Source: CAZBBC01 sp964489835 | Lineage (GTDB): Bacteria > Calditrichota > Calditrichia > JAJRVZ01 | Direction: 5' to 3' | DNA length: 8,251 bases | NCBI GenBank assembly: GCA_964489835.1 | Contig: CAZBBC010000182.1 | Coordinates: forward strand, 1 to 8,251 | Shown here: in pieces, positions 1 to 6,228 of the stretch | How the letters are laid out: each line of letters opens with the position of its first letter | Numbering within the stretch: the first letter of the stretch is position 1 | The notes under the pieces: model-generated | The model's database searches: none | Told to the model about the DNA's origin: nothing | What the model saw: only the letters and a program-made list of their open reading frames with translations | Program-made: the position numbers and the translations under genes

Positions 1-953
1 AGTTTAGAATGGCGATTTGTTTCGTAAAAGGCGGCATCAATTAAGAGGCCCAACTTGTTATCCAGTAATCTTGTCCCATACAAGGCATAGGCATCCTGTA
101 TGCCTCTTCCATAAGTTTCAAAGTCAGATATCTGGTTATTATAGCCGACGCCGAGACCTAAGACAGCGATCCCTTCATCCGGTGCCCGTCTCAATCCGAA
201 ATTAACCACACCCCCGACAGCATCCCCATCCATGTCCGGGGTAACCGCTTTTATCACTTCGATTTCACCCAGAAGGCGGTTATTGATGATGTCGAGACCA
301 ACACTACGGGTTCCCTCATTCTCATCCGGGGCAGGAATTCGAATGCCATTAAGGGTTACCGAGTTATATTCTTCACTCATACCACGAATCTGAACAAATT
401 CTCCTTCTCCCTGGTCTCTGGATACTGAGATAGATGGAAGCCGGCGAACGGTTTCGGCGGCATTACGGTCCGGAAATCGTCCGAAAAATTCTTCGGATAC
501 GACCTGAACAATGTTTTGGGCCATTTTCTGTTTTTGCAATGCTTTGGCCTGACCACGGGTCAATTCACCATAAACTTCAACCGTTTCACCGGTCAGAACA
601 CCTTCCTGAAGGGAGAAATTTAAGGTAACCGTCTGATTGGCGATTACTTCAATTTCTTTGCTCATATCCTGATAACCAAGAAAGGATGCGGTCAGTGTAT
701 AACTGCCCGCCGGCAGATCCGAAATGGTAAATCGCCCATTGGCGTCCGCTGCCGCACCTCTGTTTGTACCTTCGATAACAACATTGGCGCCAGGTAAAAC
801 AGATTTTGTAGTTGTTTCAACCACTTTACCGGAAATGGTTCCTTCTGCTTGTGCCTGAAGTGCGAGTGGATTGGAGAGGATAAAGAATGCGGAAAATAAA
901 ATAATCAAGAGAAACGGAGTAATAGAGCCGCTTTTTGTCAAACTTCTCATCAT
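1..953 (-). CDS. TonB-dependent receptor, N-terminal part (truncated by window edge)
   Basis: Outer-membrane active transporter for a ligand that cannot be named from this part. 317 codons are visible, and the rest of the barrel lies beyond position 1. The ATG at 953 follows an AGGAG at 961-965 with 7 nt spacing; a second ATG comes directly after it. Residues 1-36 form a signal peptide (hydrophobic 13-27, cleavage after AQA). Residues 38-118 are a carboxypeptidase-regulatory-like beta domain (GTISGKVV, then LPGANVVIEG, NGRFTISDLPAGSYTL). About 140-255 is the plug: AAETVRRLPS, SRDQGEGEFVQIRG, EYNSVTLNG, IEVIKAVTPDMDGDAVGG. The plug wording resembles the TonB-Xanth-Caul type receptors (TIGR01782), several of which import oligosaccharides. 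Barrel strands begin near residue 262. The receptor family is near certain; the subfamily and substrate are inference. The sulfatase/kdgF operon nearby makes a glycan substrate plausible. Confidence 0.93.
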   Translation of the reverse strand, partial: MMRSLTKSGSITPFLLIILFSAFFILSNPLALQAQAEGTISGKVVETTTKSVLPGANVVIEGTNRGAAADANGRFTISDLPAGSYTLTASFLGYQDMSKEIEVIANQTVTLNFSLQEGVLTGETVEVYGELTRGQAKALQKQKMAQNIVQVVSEEFFGRFPDRNAAETVRRLPSISVSRDQGEGEFVQIRGMSEEYNSVTLNGIRIPAPDENEGTRSVGLDIINNRLLGEIEVIKAVTPDMDGDAVGGVVNFGLRRAPDEGIAVLGLGVGYNNQISDFETYGRGIQDAYALYGTRLLDNKLGLLIDAAFYETNRHSK

Positions 954-960
954 CTTACAT

Positions 961-1050
961 CTCCTTGCTTTAATATTACTTGATTAAAGTGATAACGATG
1001 ACAATAAAATTTAAATGAAAAAAAAATTCTCTTTCACATATGCTCCTCCT
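961..1050 (-). promoter_or_regulatory. Structured 5' leader of the TonB receptor with an extra ribosome binding site
   Basis: Two signals lie just upstream of the receptor start. First, a hairpin (CTTTAAT 968-974 pairing with ATTAAAG 983-989, 8-nt loop) ends 3 nt before the AGGAG that serves the receptor. Second, a very strong Shine-Dalgarno (AGGAGGAG, 1043-1050) precedes an ATG at 1039-1037 that is followed at once by TGA. It is also well placed for a GTG at 1037-1035, which opens an 8-codon frame (MKENFFFI) ending at 1011. The hairpin is AT-rich and weak. A translated leader controlling the receptor is possible but is inference. Confidence 0.3.
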
Positions 1051-1185
1051 TATCTTCATTAATTTTTATATGGGATTGAAATCATTAAAATTCATGATAT
1101 CAACAATGCCCCAAACATTCTGATCACCTGATATAGTAATAATTCCTAAAAACTTTTTTTCTGGCGGGATAATAAAACTTATGTG

Positions 1186-1214
1186 ATAATAAAAAATATA
1201 ACACTTATTTACAA
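1186..1214 (-). promoter_or_regulatory. Candidate sigma70-type promoter for the TonB receptor
   Basis: TTGTAA at 1214-1209 and TATTAT at 1191-1186 are separated by 17 nt on the minus strand, pointing at the receptor. The transcript would carry a leader of about 225 nt that includes the extra Shine-Dalgarno at 1043-1050. The surroundings are very AT-rich, so a chance match is quite possible. Confidence 0.25.
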
Positions 1215-1293
1215 GGGTTTTTTTGTAAAGAAGCGATATTTTATAGAACAAAAAAAGGAGTTAAATTGAGGGATTGGAGACTATTCTAGGGCG

Positions 1294-1412
1294 ATTAGCA
1301 AAAAAAAATATGATAAAGCTAATACCAATCATGGAATTTTACTAATGACCCACCCCGTCTCGCTACGCTCGACACCCCTCCCTGCAAGCAGGGAGGGGCC
1401 GGGGGAGGGTCA
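1294..1412 (+). repeat. GC-rich mobile repeat, copy A
   Basis: The core at 1346-1412 begins TGACCCACCCC and ends GGGGGAGGGTCA, giving a terminal inverted repeat TGACCC/GGGTCA. Inside it is a perfect 11-bp stem, CCCCTCCCTGC (1375-1385) with GCAGGGAGGGG (1388-1398), loop AA. The homology with copy C (6852-6973, opposite orientation) runs past the core through an AT-rich flank at 1294-1345, which has its own small ATTAGC/GCTAAT stem (1294-1299, 1318-1323). It is far richer in GC than its surroundings. No coding capacity, so a MITE-like or REP-like sequence is the best reading. It lies downstream of the barrel gene, but no T-run follows the stem on either strand, so a terminator role is not supported. 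Confidence 0.8.
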
Positions 1413-1470
1413 GAATTCTTTCCCTTATTTGCATGCCAGTGCCGCGCAATAATTTATATCTGAGTAATTA

Positions 1471-2787
1471 TTATAATCTTCGATTGACAATGCTATTGTA
1501 GATAGAACCAAAGGTATATCGAAAACCGAAAGTAAATGAAATATCATAGGTAGTTGCCAGTTGTTTACGTTTTAGTAATATTTCATCCAGGGTGGCATCT
1601 CCCTTTGGCAGATAAATCTGATCATGGATACTTTCAATCTGTCCCTCTATCAGGAAAGAGAGTCCTTCGGAAATACGTATAGAAATATCAGACTGCAGAT
1701 CGATCGCATATTTATCTGAAAGTTCTGGATATTGTGAAATTTCCACTTCCGTATCGACTTCCCCCCAGGGTTGTATCATTTTTACTTCCAGTTTGAGCAT
1801 ATGAAAAAATAATGTTTCTTTTAGTTTGTCAAACAACGTTTCTTCATTATAATGTAAAGATCTAATCCCGGCAGCATAGGCAATGGTAAATTCTTTAAAT
1901 TCTGATTCGCTCCAGGGGAAAAAATTATATTCGATAGCGGGAGCTAAGCCCATGGATAAACTTATATTTTTAAAAGTTGTAACATTCACCTCGCCGAACA
2001 ATCCCGCCGACCAGCGCGGACTCAGACTTTTTACCAGAGAAACATCTCCTTCTAATTGCCGTAGGGTACTCTTTATAGACACATCATCATCCGTAAAATT
2101 TTCTTCTTCATATTCATAAGTAAATGTAGATCGAAAACGCCAATCTTCCGTTACACGATCAGCATTTATGGTAGTGACCAGATTAATATCGTTACGACTT
2201 TCTTCTCCCTCGAATTCCCCGCCCAGATCCAGATAGAACACCCAATAATCCCAGGGATCATGATCATGGCTTTTGAAAGTTCGCATTTCAGCCACATCGT
2301 ATTTTATTTTAATATTATCGGCGAGGGATGTTTGTGATACATACGGCATTAATCCCATTTTAATCATCTGAGCAATGCCTTCACGTGTCTTATCCTCCGT
2401 ATCCGATGGAAGAGACGTGTAGTGTAATTGTTGATCCCGCCCTAAAAACTTATCTTTTCCAATAAATTGCATGGAATATTGTCGACCACCACTCCCGGTT
2501 CCATGGTCTACGATCAGGATATGTAAATCCGACACCTGTGGATCGCGGACAAAATCAACAAAAGTTATAACACTCCGCAGGAAGGTCTGATCACACTCTT
2601 CACAATCAAGGAATACTTTCAAAAGAGCCGTACCCGTTATTTTAGAGTGAGAAACACTGTCCGTTTCCTGAGCGTGACTGTCAATGGCAGCAAGAACCAT
2701 CAGCAGAACAACAGTTATCAGGATCTTTCCCGCCAGAGTAAAATGGATTAATCCACACAAAAAAAATCTTTTCGTATATTTTTTCAT
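1471..2787 (-). CDS. Uncharacterised outer-membrane beta-barrel protein with N-terminal CxxCD domain
   Basis: A 438-residue exported protein whose function I do not know. ATG at 2787 follows AAAGG about 7 nt upstream. Residues 1-39 form an unusually long signal peptide with two hydrophobic stretches (8-20, 22-35), likely cut after SHA. A globular domain covers about 50-160. It contains LDCEECD (Cys62, Cys65), FVRDP (79-83), a Gly/Ser-rich GTGSGGRQY (96-104) and GLMPYV. From about 175 on, alternating hydrophobic strands and acidic turns indicate a barrel of roughly a dozen strands, ending in FGFRYTFGSIYNSIVNRRL. I recall similar proteins annotated only as hypothetical in FCB-group genomes, with a tail like FGSIYNNVVNPRF. 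Here the usual terminal Phe is Leu. It stands alone between long intergenic regions. The outer-membrane location is an inference from the signal peptide and strand pattern. Confidence 0.8.
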   Translation of the reverse strand: MKKYTKRFFLCGLIHFTLAGKILITVVLLMVLAAIDSHAQETDSVSHSKITGTALLKVFLDCEECDQTFLRSVITFVDFVRDPQVSDLHILIVDHGTGSGGRQYSMQFIGKDKFLGRDQQLHYTSLPSDTEDKTREGIAQMIKMGLMPYVSQTSLADNIKIKYDVAEMRTFKSHDHDPWDYWVFYLDLGGEFEGEESRNDINLVTTINADRVTEDWRFRSTFTYEYEEENFTDDDVSIKSTLRQLEGDVSLVKSLSPRWSAGLFGEVNVTTFKNISLSMGLAPAIEYNFFPWSESEFKEFTIAYAAGIRSLHYNEETLFDKLKETLFFHMLKLEVKMIQPWGEVDTEVEISQYPELSDKYAIDLQSDISIRISEGLSFLIEGQIESIHDQIYLPKGDATLDEILLKRKQLATTYDISFTFGFRYTFGSIYNSIVNRRL

Positions 2788-2877
2788 TATTGACCTTTAA
2801 ATGTGACATTTATGTTTATTTATATCCCAGAAAAAATACCCATTGCTCTTTCCCGTTCGATAAATTAAGAAATTCAA

Positions 2878-2894
2878 ATTAATACAGTATTAAT
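2878..2894. promoter_or_regulatory. 17-bp perfect palindrome upstream of the barrel gene (candidate operator)
   Basis: ATTAATAC-A-GTATTAAT has 8-bp perfect arms around one central base, centred about 100 nt upstream of the barrel gene start. One-base spacing cannot form a hairpin loop, so a dimeric DNA-binding protein is the more natural reader. No regulator gene is in the window. Its AT richness lowers the significance. Confidence 0.3.
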
Positions 2895-2968
2895 AAAAGA
2901 TTTTTTTTTTTAATTTCTAAAGAAATCATTTAACCTGGATAATTCATCACTCGCGAACAAGCAGAGAG

Positions 2969-3093
2969 ATTATCCACGGATTTCACGAATTAGCACGAAT
3001 TAGATTTCTAATTCTTTATAAAATAAAAACAAGATAATAAAATTAGAAAAAATATTGAAATCAGTGAATCAATTCGTGAAATTCGTGGACAAT
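2969..3093. repeat. Imperfect inverted repeat, CCACG(A/G)ATTTCACGAATT family, copy 1
   Basis: 125 bp. The left arm starts ATTATCCACGGATTTCACG, and the right arm read backwards starts ATTGTCCACGAATTTCACG, so the ends match with few changes. A nested perfect 9-bp pair, TTTCTAATT (3005-3013) and AATTAGAAA (3041-3049), lets most of the unit fold into one long hairpin. It has no reading frame. Related sequences occur at 3517-3614, 6567-6596 and 8233-8251. I know this type as a common dispersed repeat in environmental bacterial genomes, without an established function. Confidence 0.75.
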
Positions 3094-3176
3094 TCCTCGA
3101 TGTTAATATCATAAAGATTGTATTCTTTTGATAATCATTATTTTCCTTTCATACCGTTAGAACGAATGAGATTATT

Positions 3177-3245
3177 AACCTCGTAGAGGTTTTATTTTTG
3201 TAGAAAAAATCTAACCCGAAAACATATAATCCTCGTAGAGGATTA
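3177..3245 (+). repeat. Double-hairpin (BIME-like) element, copy 1
   Basis: Two hairpins with the same GTA loop are joined by a 35-nt AT-rich linker. Stem 1 is AACCTC-GTA-GAGGTT (3177-3191); stem 2 is TAATCCTC-GTA-GAGGATTA (3227-3245). The linker (about TTTTTGTAGAAAAAATC, then ACCC and an A-rich stretch) resembles that of the copy at 6361-6428, although the stem sequences differ. This is the layout of paired REP sequences. Confidence 0.7.
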
Positions 3246-3349
3246 ATAAATGCATACATTATATTAGCGCAGATATGTTTTGAGGAATTTAATCAAAAAA
3301 TTTAAAAAGATATTTTTCACATATTCTATTTTGCATTCCATCGATAATT

Positions 3350-3416
3350 CATCCTCTACGAGGATGGGGTATTTGTTTACGCACGTTATTACAATAATTT
3401 ATCCTCTACGAGGATA
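3350..3416 (-). repeat. Double-hairpin (BIME-like) element, copy 2, opposite orientation
   Basis: The stems are CATCCTC-TAC-GAGGATG (3350-3366) and TATCCTC-TAC-GAGGATA (3400-3416). The TAC loop is the complement of GTA, so this copy is inverted relative to the one at 3177-3245. Its 33-nt linker (GGGTATTTGTTTACGCACG and on) is only loosely similar to the other two. Confidence 0.7.
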
Positions 3417-3443
3417 TGATTATTAGATATTGCCCTTTTTTGA

Positions 3444-3475
3444 ATCCCGACTCTATCCTGTGGACATATCGGGAT
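3444..3475. repeat. Small inverted repeat ATCCCGA/TCGGGAT
   Basis: ATCCCGA (3444-3450) and TCGGGAT (3469-3475) are perfect 7-bp arms around an 18-nt loop. There is no T-run and no adjacent gene end, so it is not a clear terminator. It is probably another fragment of dispersed repeat. Confidence 0.45.
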
Positions 3476-3516
3476 AAAATCGTTCATGATTTCAGCGACA
3501 CGACGACGCTACGATT

Positions 3517-3614
3517 GATTACACAAATTAACACGAGTTATTTAGGCACAGATTTCATTTAAATAAAATAATTATTTTATTTTTAATCCGTGTTAATCAG
3601 TGTAATCCGTGGAC
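3517..3614. repeat. Imperfect inverted repeat, CCACG(A/G)ATT family, copy 2
   Basis: The left arm GATTACACAAATTAACACG (3517-3535) pairs with the right arm AATCCGTGTTAATCAGTG (3585-3602), with mismatches only at a few bases. The right end continues as CCGTGGAC to 3614, the motif shared with the other copies. The left end lacks the matching GTCCACGG, so this copy is truncated there. Confidence 0.65.
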
Positions 3615-3682
3615 TTCTTTTTTTGTTTGCAGCATTGGGCTGTGCTATGAATAAATCAGGTAAGAATTATCTTCCAAATTAA
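3614..3682 (+). pseudogene. Possible ghost of a lipoprotein gene start
   Basis: Directly after the right end of the inverted repeat, one frame reads LLFLFAALGCAMNKSGKN and stops 22 codons in (TAA at 3680-3682). A hydrophobic run followed by GC and polar residues is the look of a lipoprotein signal peptide. No start codon or ribosome site precedes it, because the repeat occupies that space, and nothing follows the stop. Chance is a serious alternative, since the hydrophobic part comes partly from a T-run. Confidence 0.2.
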
Positions 3683-3756
3683 AATTATATTTATTATTTT
3701 GCGGCTTTTCGAGAGTAAAAATTTAAATTGATATCAATATATAGGAAAAGAAACTT

Positions 3757-4137
3757 ATGAACATTATGCTAACTTACGGAACCAGAATTGTTATTTTAGC
3801 ATTGATCGCCTATTCTGTTGCCATTTTAACCGAACAGAAGAAATATAGGGTACCCAACCGGGTACTTATATTCATTACACTGGGAATAATATTAGATGTT
3901 ACGGCTACGCTATTTATGATCATCGGGTCAGGTAATACGCCATTTACACTTCATGGCTGGCTAGGATATTCTTCATTGACCGCTATGTTCATTGACACTC
4001 TTTTGATCTGGAGACATCGTCTGAAGGCGGGTGCCGAAGCAAAAGTTTCTTCCGGTCTGCACCTCTATTCACGCCTGGCCTATATTTGGTGGATCCTCGC
4101 TTTTATCACCGGTGGTTTATTGGTGCTTTTTAAATAA
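3757..4137 (+). CDS. Four-helix membrane protein, HsmA/TIGR03987-like
   Basis: 126 residues, ATG at 3757 preceded by AGGAAAAG (3743-3750). Four membrane segments fill the protein: about 9-25, 36-57, 66-85 and 104-125. The charged loop 86-103 is probably cytoplasmic. Polar residues at helix starts fit the small integral membrane family TIGR03987, to which the heme-binding HsmA of Clostridioides difficile belongs as I recall: Glu26, Asp47 (with Thr49 and Thr51), His66, Asp80 and His102. His66 and His102 would be candidate heme ligands; that is inference. It is transcribed away from the barrel gene and converges on the sulfatase. A short palindrome TTGATATCAA (3728-3737) lies 19 nt before the start. 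Alternative: another small four-helix membrane family. Coding status is firm; the family name is moderate. Confidence 0.75.
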   Translation: MNIMLTYGTRIVILALIAYSVAILTEQKKYRVPNRVLIFITLGIILDVTATLFMIIGSGNTPFTLHGWLGYSSLTAMFIDTLLIWRHRLKAGAEAKVSSGLHLYSRLAYIWWILAFITGGLLVLFK

Positions 4138-4155
4138 TTTATATAAATTTTATAT

Positions 4156-4187
4156 CCCCCTTAGTCCCCCTTTTCCAAGGGGGAGAC
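4156..4187. repeat. CCCCCTT-type hairpin repeat between convergent genes
   Basis: CCCCCTT (4166-4172) pairs perfectly with AAGGGGG (4177-4183) across a TTCC loop, and GT/AC extends the stem with an AG bulge. A second CCCCCTTAG precedes it at 4156-4164. Sequences of this wording are common dispersed repeats in environmental genomes. Sitting between the ends of the membrane protein gene and the sulfatase, it could act as a weak two-way terminator, but no T-run follows on either strand. Confidence 0.5.
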
Positions 4188-4259
4188 AGAACTTTAATAT
4201 ATTTAAAGCTGTACAAATAAAGATATACTACAATAATCCTACCAAGGGGAGTGCAGAAA

Positions 4260-5876
4260 TTATATGGAAACGTTTTTATGAATATCCGTAATTTTTACGC
4301 CACATTGATCCGCCCAGGCCATCCAGTCTGAATGAAGTTCTTCTGCTTTTTTAGTGTATTTTGTGATCAGATTGATTATTTCCGTTCGGTCTGAGGAAAG
4401 ATCATACAATTCCCATTTTTCTTCTCGTGCCGCCACCAGCTTCCATTTACCCTTTCTTATGGCGACGCTGCCAATGTGTTCCCAACATAATATTTCATGT
4501 GGTTGCCTTTCCCTTCCGCGAAAGATCGGTATCAATGATTTACCCTGGGTCGGGATAATTGGGTTACCTTTATGGTGTTCCGGATACGTTGCTCCGCTCA
4601 ACTCACAAAAAGTTGTCATTATATCAATAATATGTGCCGGTTGATGCACCATTGACGCTTCATTTTTGATGACAGCCGGCCAGCGGGCGATAAAAGGCGT
4701 GGTAATTCCTCCCTCATGCGTATATTGTTTATATTTCCTGAAGGGCGTATTACTGGCGTTGGCCCAGGAGAGGCCGTAATTATGGTAGCCATTCTTGCCA
4801 CCCGGCGGGACACCGTTATTCCAGAAGTCCATTCCAAAGGGTCCCCCCTCGGCACAACCGCCATTATCGGATAAAAACATAACCAGTGTATTCTCAACTT
4901 TTTGCAGTTTATTTAATTGAGCCATCACTTTGCCAATTCCCCGGTCCAAGCAATCGATCTGGGCGGCGTATACGGCCATCTTTAGATCCATTTCTTCTTT
5001 TTTCTCTGCATCAAGGGTATTCCAGGCAGGGGCAATCGGATCACGTTCTGTGAGTTTCCAGGGCTTGTCAAATAATTGCATGGACAGCTGTCGTCGGGAT
5101 CTCTCTTCACGAAGTCTATCCCAGCCCTTCAGATATTTACCACGATACTTGGCAATATCTTCCGGCCAGGCATGAAGTGGCCAATGGGGAGCCGTATACG
5201 AGAGATATAGAAAAAAGGGATCGGATTTCTTGCCAAAATGATCAAGCATCCGCACGGCATTATTAGTGATAGCATCGGTCATATACCAGTTTTCCGTTGG
5301 CGGCATATATTCTTCATTTCCTCTGGCAAAATGCCGGATGACGCCCGGTTTTTTGGTTTTCCGAATATCAAAATAGTTCGCGCCGCCACTGATAATACCA
5401 TAATAGTCGTCAAAACCGCGGTCCATCGGCCAGTGCGGGTGTGATTCCCCCACATGCCATTTCCCGGACATAAAGGTGTGATATCCGGCTTTTTTCAAAA
5501 CCTCAGCCAGGGTTACGCTTTTACGATTTAAATACCCCTGATAGGGTCCCTGGTCCACTGTTCCGGGGTCTTTCACGACCATCGCACCCACACCAGCCTG
5601 ATGGGGATACAATCCTGTCAATAATGAAGCACGTGTCGGACAACAGCGGGCAGCATTATAAAAGTTAGTAAAACGGATGCCATTTTTCGCCAGATGGTCG
5701 ATATGAGGCGTTGGTATTTCAGATCCATAACATCCCAAATCCGAAAAACCCATGTCGTCTGCCAGAATCAGAATGATATTTGGCCTCTCCCTCTCATCTA
5801 AACTACAACCGGTTGTTAAGGCACCAGCAGTAGCCCAGCTGATTGTTTTGAGAAAATCACGACGATTTTGTTTCAT
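4260..5876 (-). CDS. Arylsulfatase-like S1 sulfatase, Tat-exported lipoprotein
   Basis: A 538-residue sulfatase that hydrolyses sulfate esters, probably from a polysaccharide. ILADDMG supplies metal ligands Asp40 and Asp41. CCPTR gives the C-x-P-x-R signature, in which Cys78 would become formylglycine. Other expected residues are Lys139 and His141 (SGKWHVG), His231 (TAPHWP), Asp337 and Asn338 (SDNGG) and Lys383 (KQYTHEGG). Length is normal for the family. The N-terminus MKQNRRDFLKTISWATAGAL carries a Tat-type RR-x-F-L-K motif, and TTGC follows (Cys24), a near-lipobox; export as a folded, lipid-anchored enzyme is likely. It starts 4 nt after the kdgF stop, with GAGG of the kdgF end as ribosome site, so translation is coupled. 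The maturase that makes formylglycine is not in the window. The substrate is unknown; the kdgF partner argues for a sulfated uronate-containing glycan. Confidence 0.95.
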   Translation of the reverse strand: MKQNRRDFLKTISWATAGALTTGCSLDERERPNIILILADDMGFSDLGCYGSEIPTPHIDHLAKNGIRFTNFYNAARCCPTRASLLTGLYPHQAGVGAMVVKDPGTVDQGPYQGYLNRKSVTLAEVLKKAGYHTFMSGKWHVGESHPHWPMDRGFDDYYGIISGGANYFDIRKTKKPGVIRHFARGNEEYMPPTENWYMTDAITNNAVRMLDHFGKKSDPFFLYLSYTAPHWPLHAWPEDIAKYRGKYLKGWDRLREERSRRQLSMQLFDKPWKLTERDPIAPAWNTLDAEKKEEMDLKMAVYAAQIDCLDRGIGKVMAQLNKLQKVENTLVMFLSDNGGCAEGGPFGMDFWNNGVPPGGKNGYHNYGLSWANASNTPFRKYKQYTHEGGITTPFIARWPAVIKNEASMVHQPAHIIDIMTTFCELSGATYPEHHKGNPIIPTQGKSLIPIFRGRERQPHEILCWEHIGSVAIRKGKWKLVAAREEKWELYDLSSDRTEIINLITKYTKKAEELHSDWMAWADQCGVKITDIHKNVSI

Positions 5877-5880
5877 TTAC

Positions 5881-6204
5881 CTACCTCAAAAAGTCCTGAC
5901 GTTGTGGTGTAAAAATATCCAGGGCGATGGTATCTTCTAATGCTATCGCCCCATGGGCAGTATATGGACTAGCATAAAAACTGTCCCCAGTCTTAATAAT
6001 ATTCTTCTTTCCGTCAATTTCAATCTCTAAACTGCCCTTTAAAATATAGCCAATTTGTTCATGTGGATGGGTGTGAACCGCTGCAATAGCCCCGTTTTTG
6101 AGGTGAACTTCCACCGCCATCATTTTTCCTCCGGTAGCAATTATCTTTCTCTTTATACCCGGCGCCATAATATCATAGGCTACAGAATCGTTTTTTACGA
6201 TCAT
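5881..6204 (-). CDS. kdgF: KdgF-like cupin, unsaturated uronate ring-opening enzyme
   Basis: A 107-residue single-domain cupin. KdgF converts the unsaturated uronate monomers made by lyases on pectin, alginate and related glycans into linear 5-keto-4-deoxyuronate. The match rests on HTHPHEQIGYILKGS and FTPQRQDFL, phrases typical of KdgF. Metal ligands would be His44, His46, Gln50 and His84; the Asp96-x-Phe98 and Arg102 pattern fits the catalytic residues described for KdgF. I start at the ATG at 6204, 8 nt after AGGAG (6213-6217). A TTG at 6207 directly before it would add one residue at a shorter 5-nt spacing. It is the first gene of an operon with the sulfatase (4-nt gap). GC-rich repeat copy B ends 24 nt upstream, so the promoter lies inside or beyond it. 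A general cupin of other function is the alternative. Confidence 0.85.
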   Translation of the reverse strand: MIVKNDSVAYDIMAPGIKRKIIATGGKMMAVEVHLKNGAIAAVHTHPHEQIGYILKGSLEIEIDGKKNIIKTGDSFYASPYTAHGAIALEDTIALDIFTPQRQDFLR

Positions 6205-6228
6205 CAATTTTTCTCCTGATTTTTATAA

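Larger units (their letters stand above)
954..1470. other. Intergenic region between the barrel gene and the TonB receptor
   Basis: 517 nt without a convincing gene. It holds the receptor leader, a candidate promoter and GC-rich repeat copy A, each listed separately. A 61-codon open frame at 1066-1251 (minus) has no recognisable domain and is probably chance in AT-rich DNA. Nothing further was seen at 1413-1470. Confidence 0.6.
2788..3756. other. Long gene-free region rich in palindromic repeats
   Basis: 969 nt between the divergently transcribed barrel gene and the membrane protein gene. It holds an operator-like palindrome, two imperfect inverted repeats (2969-3093, 3517-3614), two double hairpins (3177-3245, 3350-3416), a smaller inverted repeat (3444-3475) and a possible lipoprotein gene ghost (3614-3682). 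Stretches 3094-3176 and 3246-3349 show nothing recognisable. It looks like a landing site that has collected small mobile sequences. Confidence 0.6.

Noticed and set aside
17..628. Plus-strand frames at 17-205 and 434-628
   Set aside because: Antisense to the TonB receptor reading frame, which is continuous and shows domain motifs throughout.
1066..1251. 61-codon open frame upstream of the TonB receptor (minus strand)
   Set aside because: No recognisable domain, no good ribosome site, strongly AT-driven composition; better explained as the receptor's leader and promoter region.
1375..1398. GC-rich 11-bp hairpin as terminator of the barrel gene
   Set aside because: No T-run on either strand after the stem, and the hairpin is part of a dispersed repeat found in other contexts.
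3177..3416. CRISPR-like repeats with spacers
   Set aside because: Four short palindromes in two pairs of opposite orientation, with irregular spacing and no cas genes; the paired-hairpin reading fits better.
4031..4291. 86-codon frame overlapping the membrane protein gene
   Set aside because: Overlaps a well-supported gene in another frame and runs through a dispersed repeat; no domain seen.
4354..5444. Several open frames within the sulfatase gene (4354-4644, 4619-4897, 4930-5175, 5238-5444)
   Set aside because: Shadows in other frames of a complete sulfatase with all catalytic motifs.
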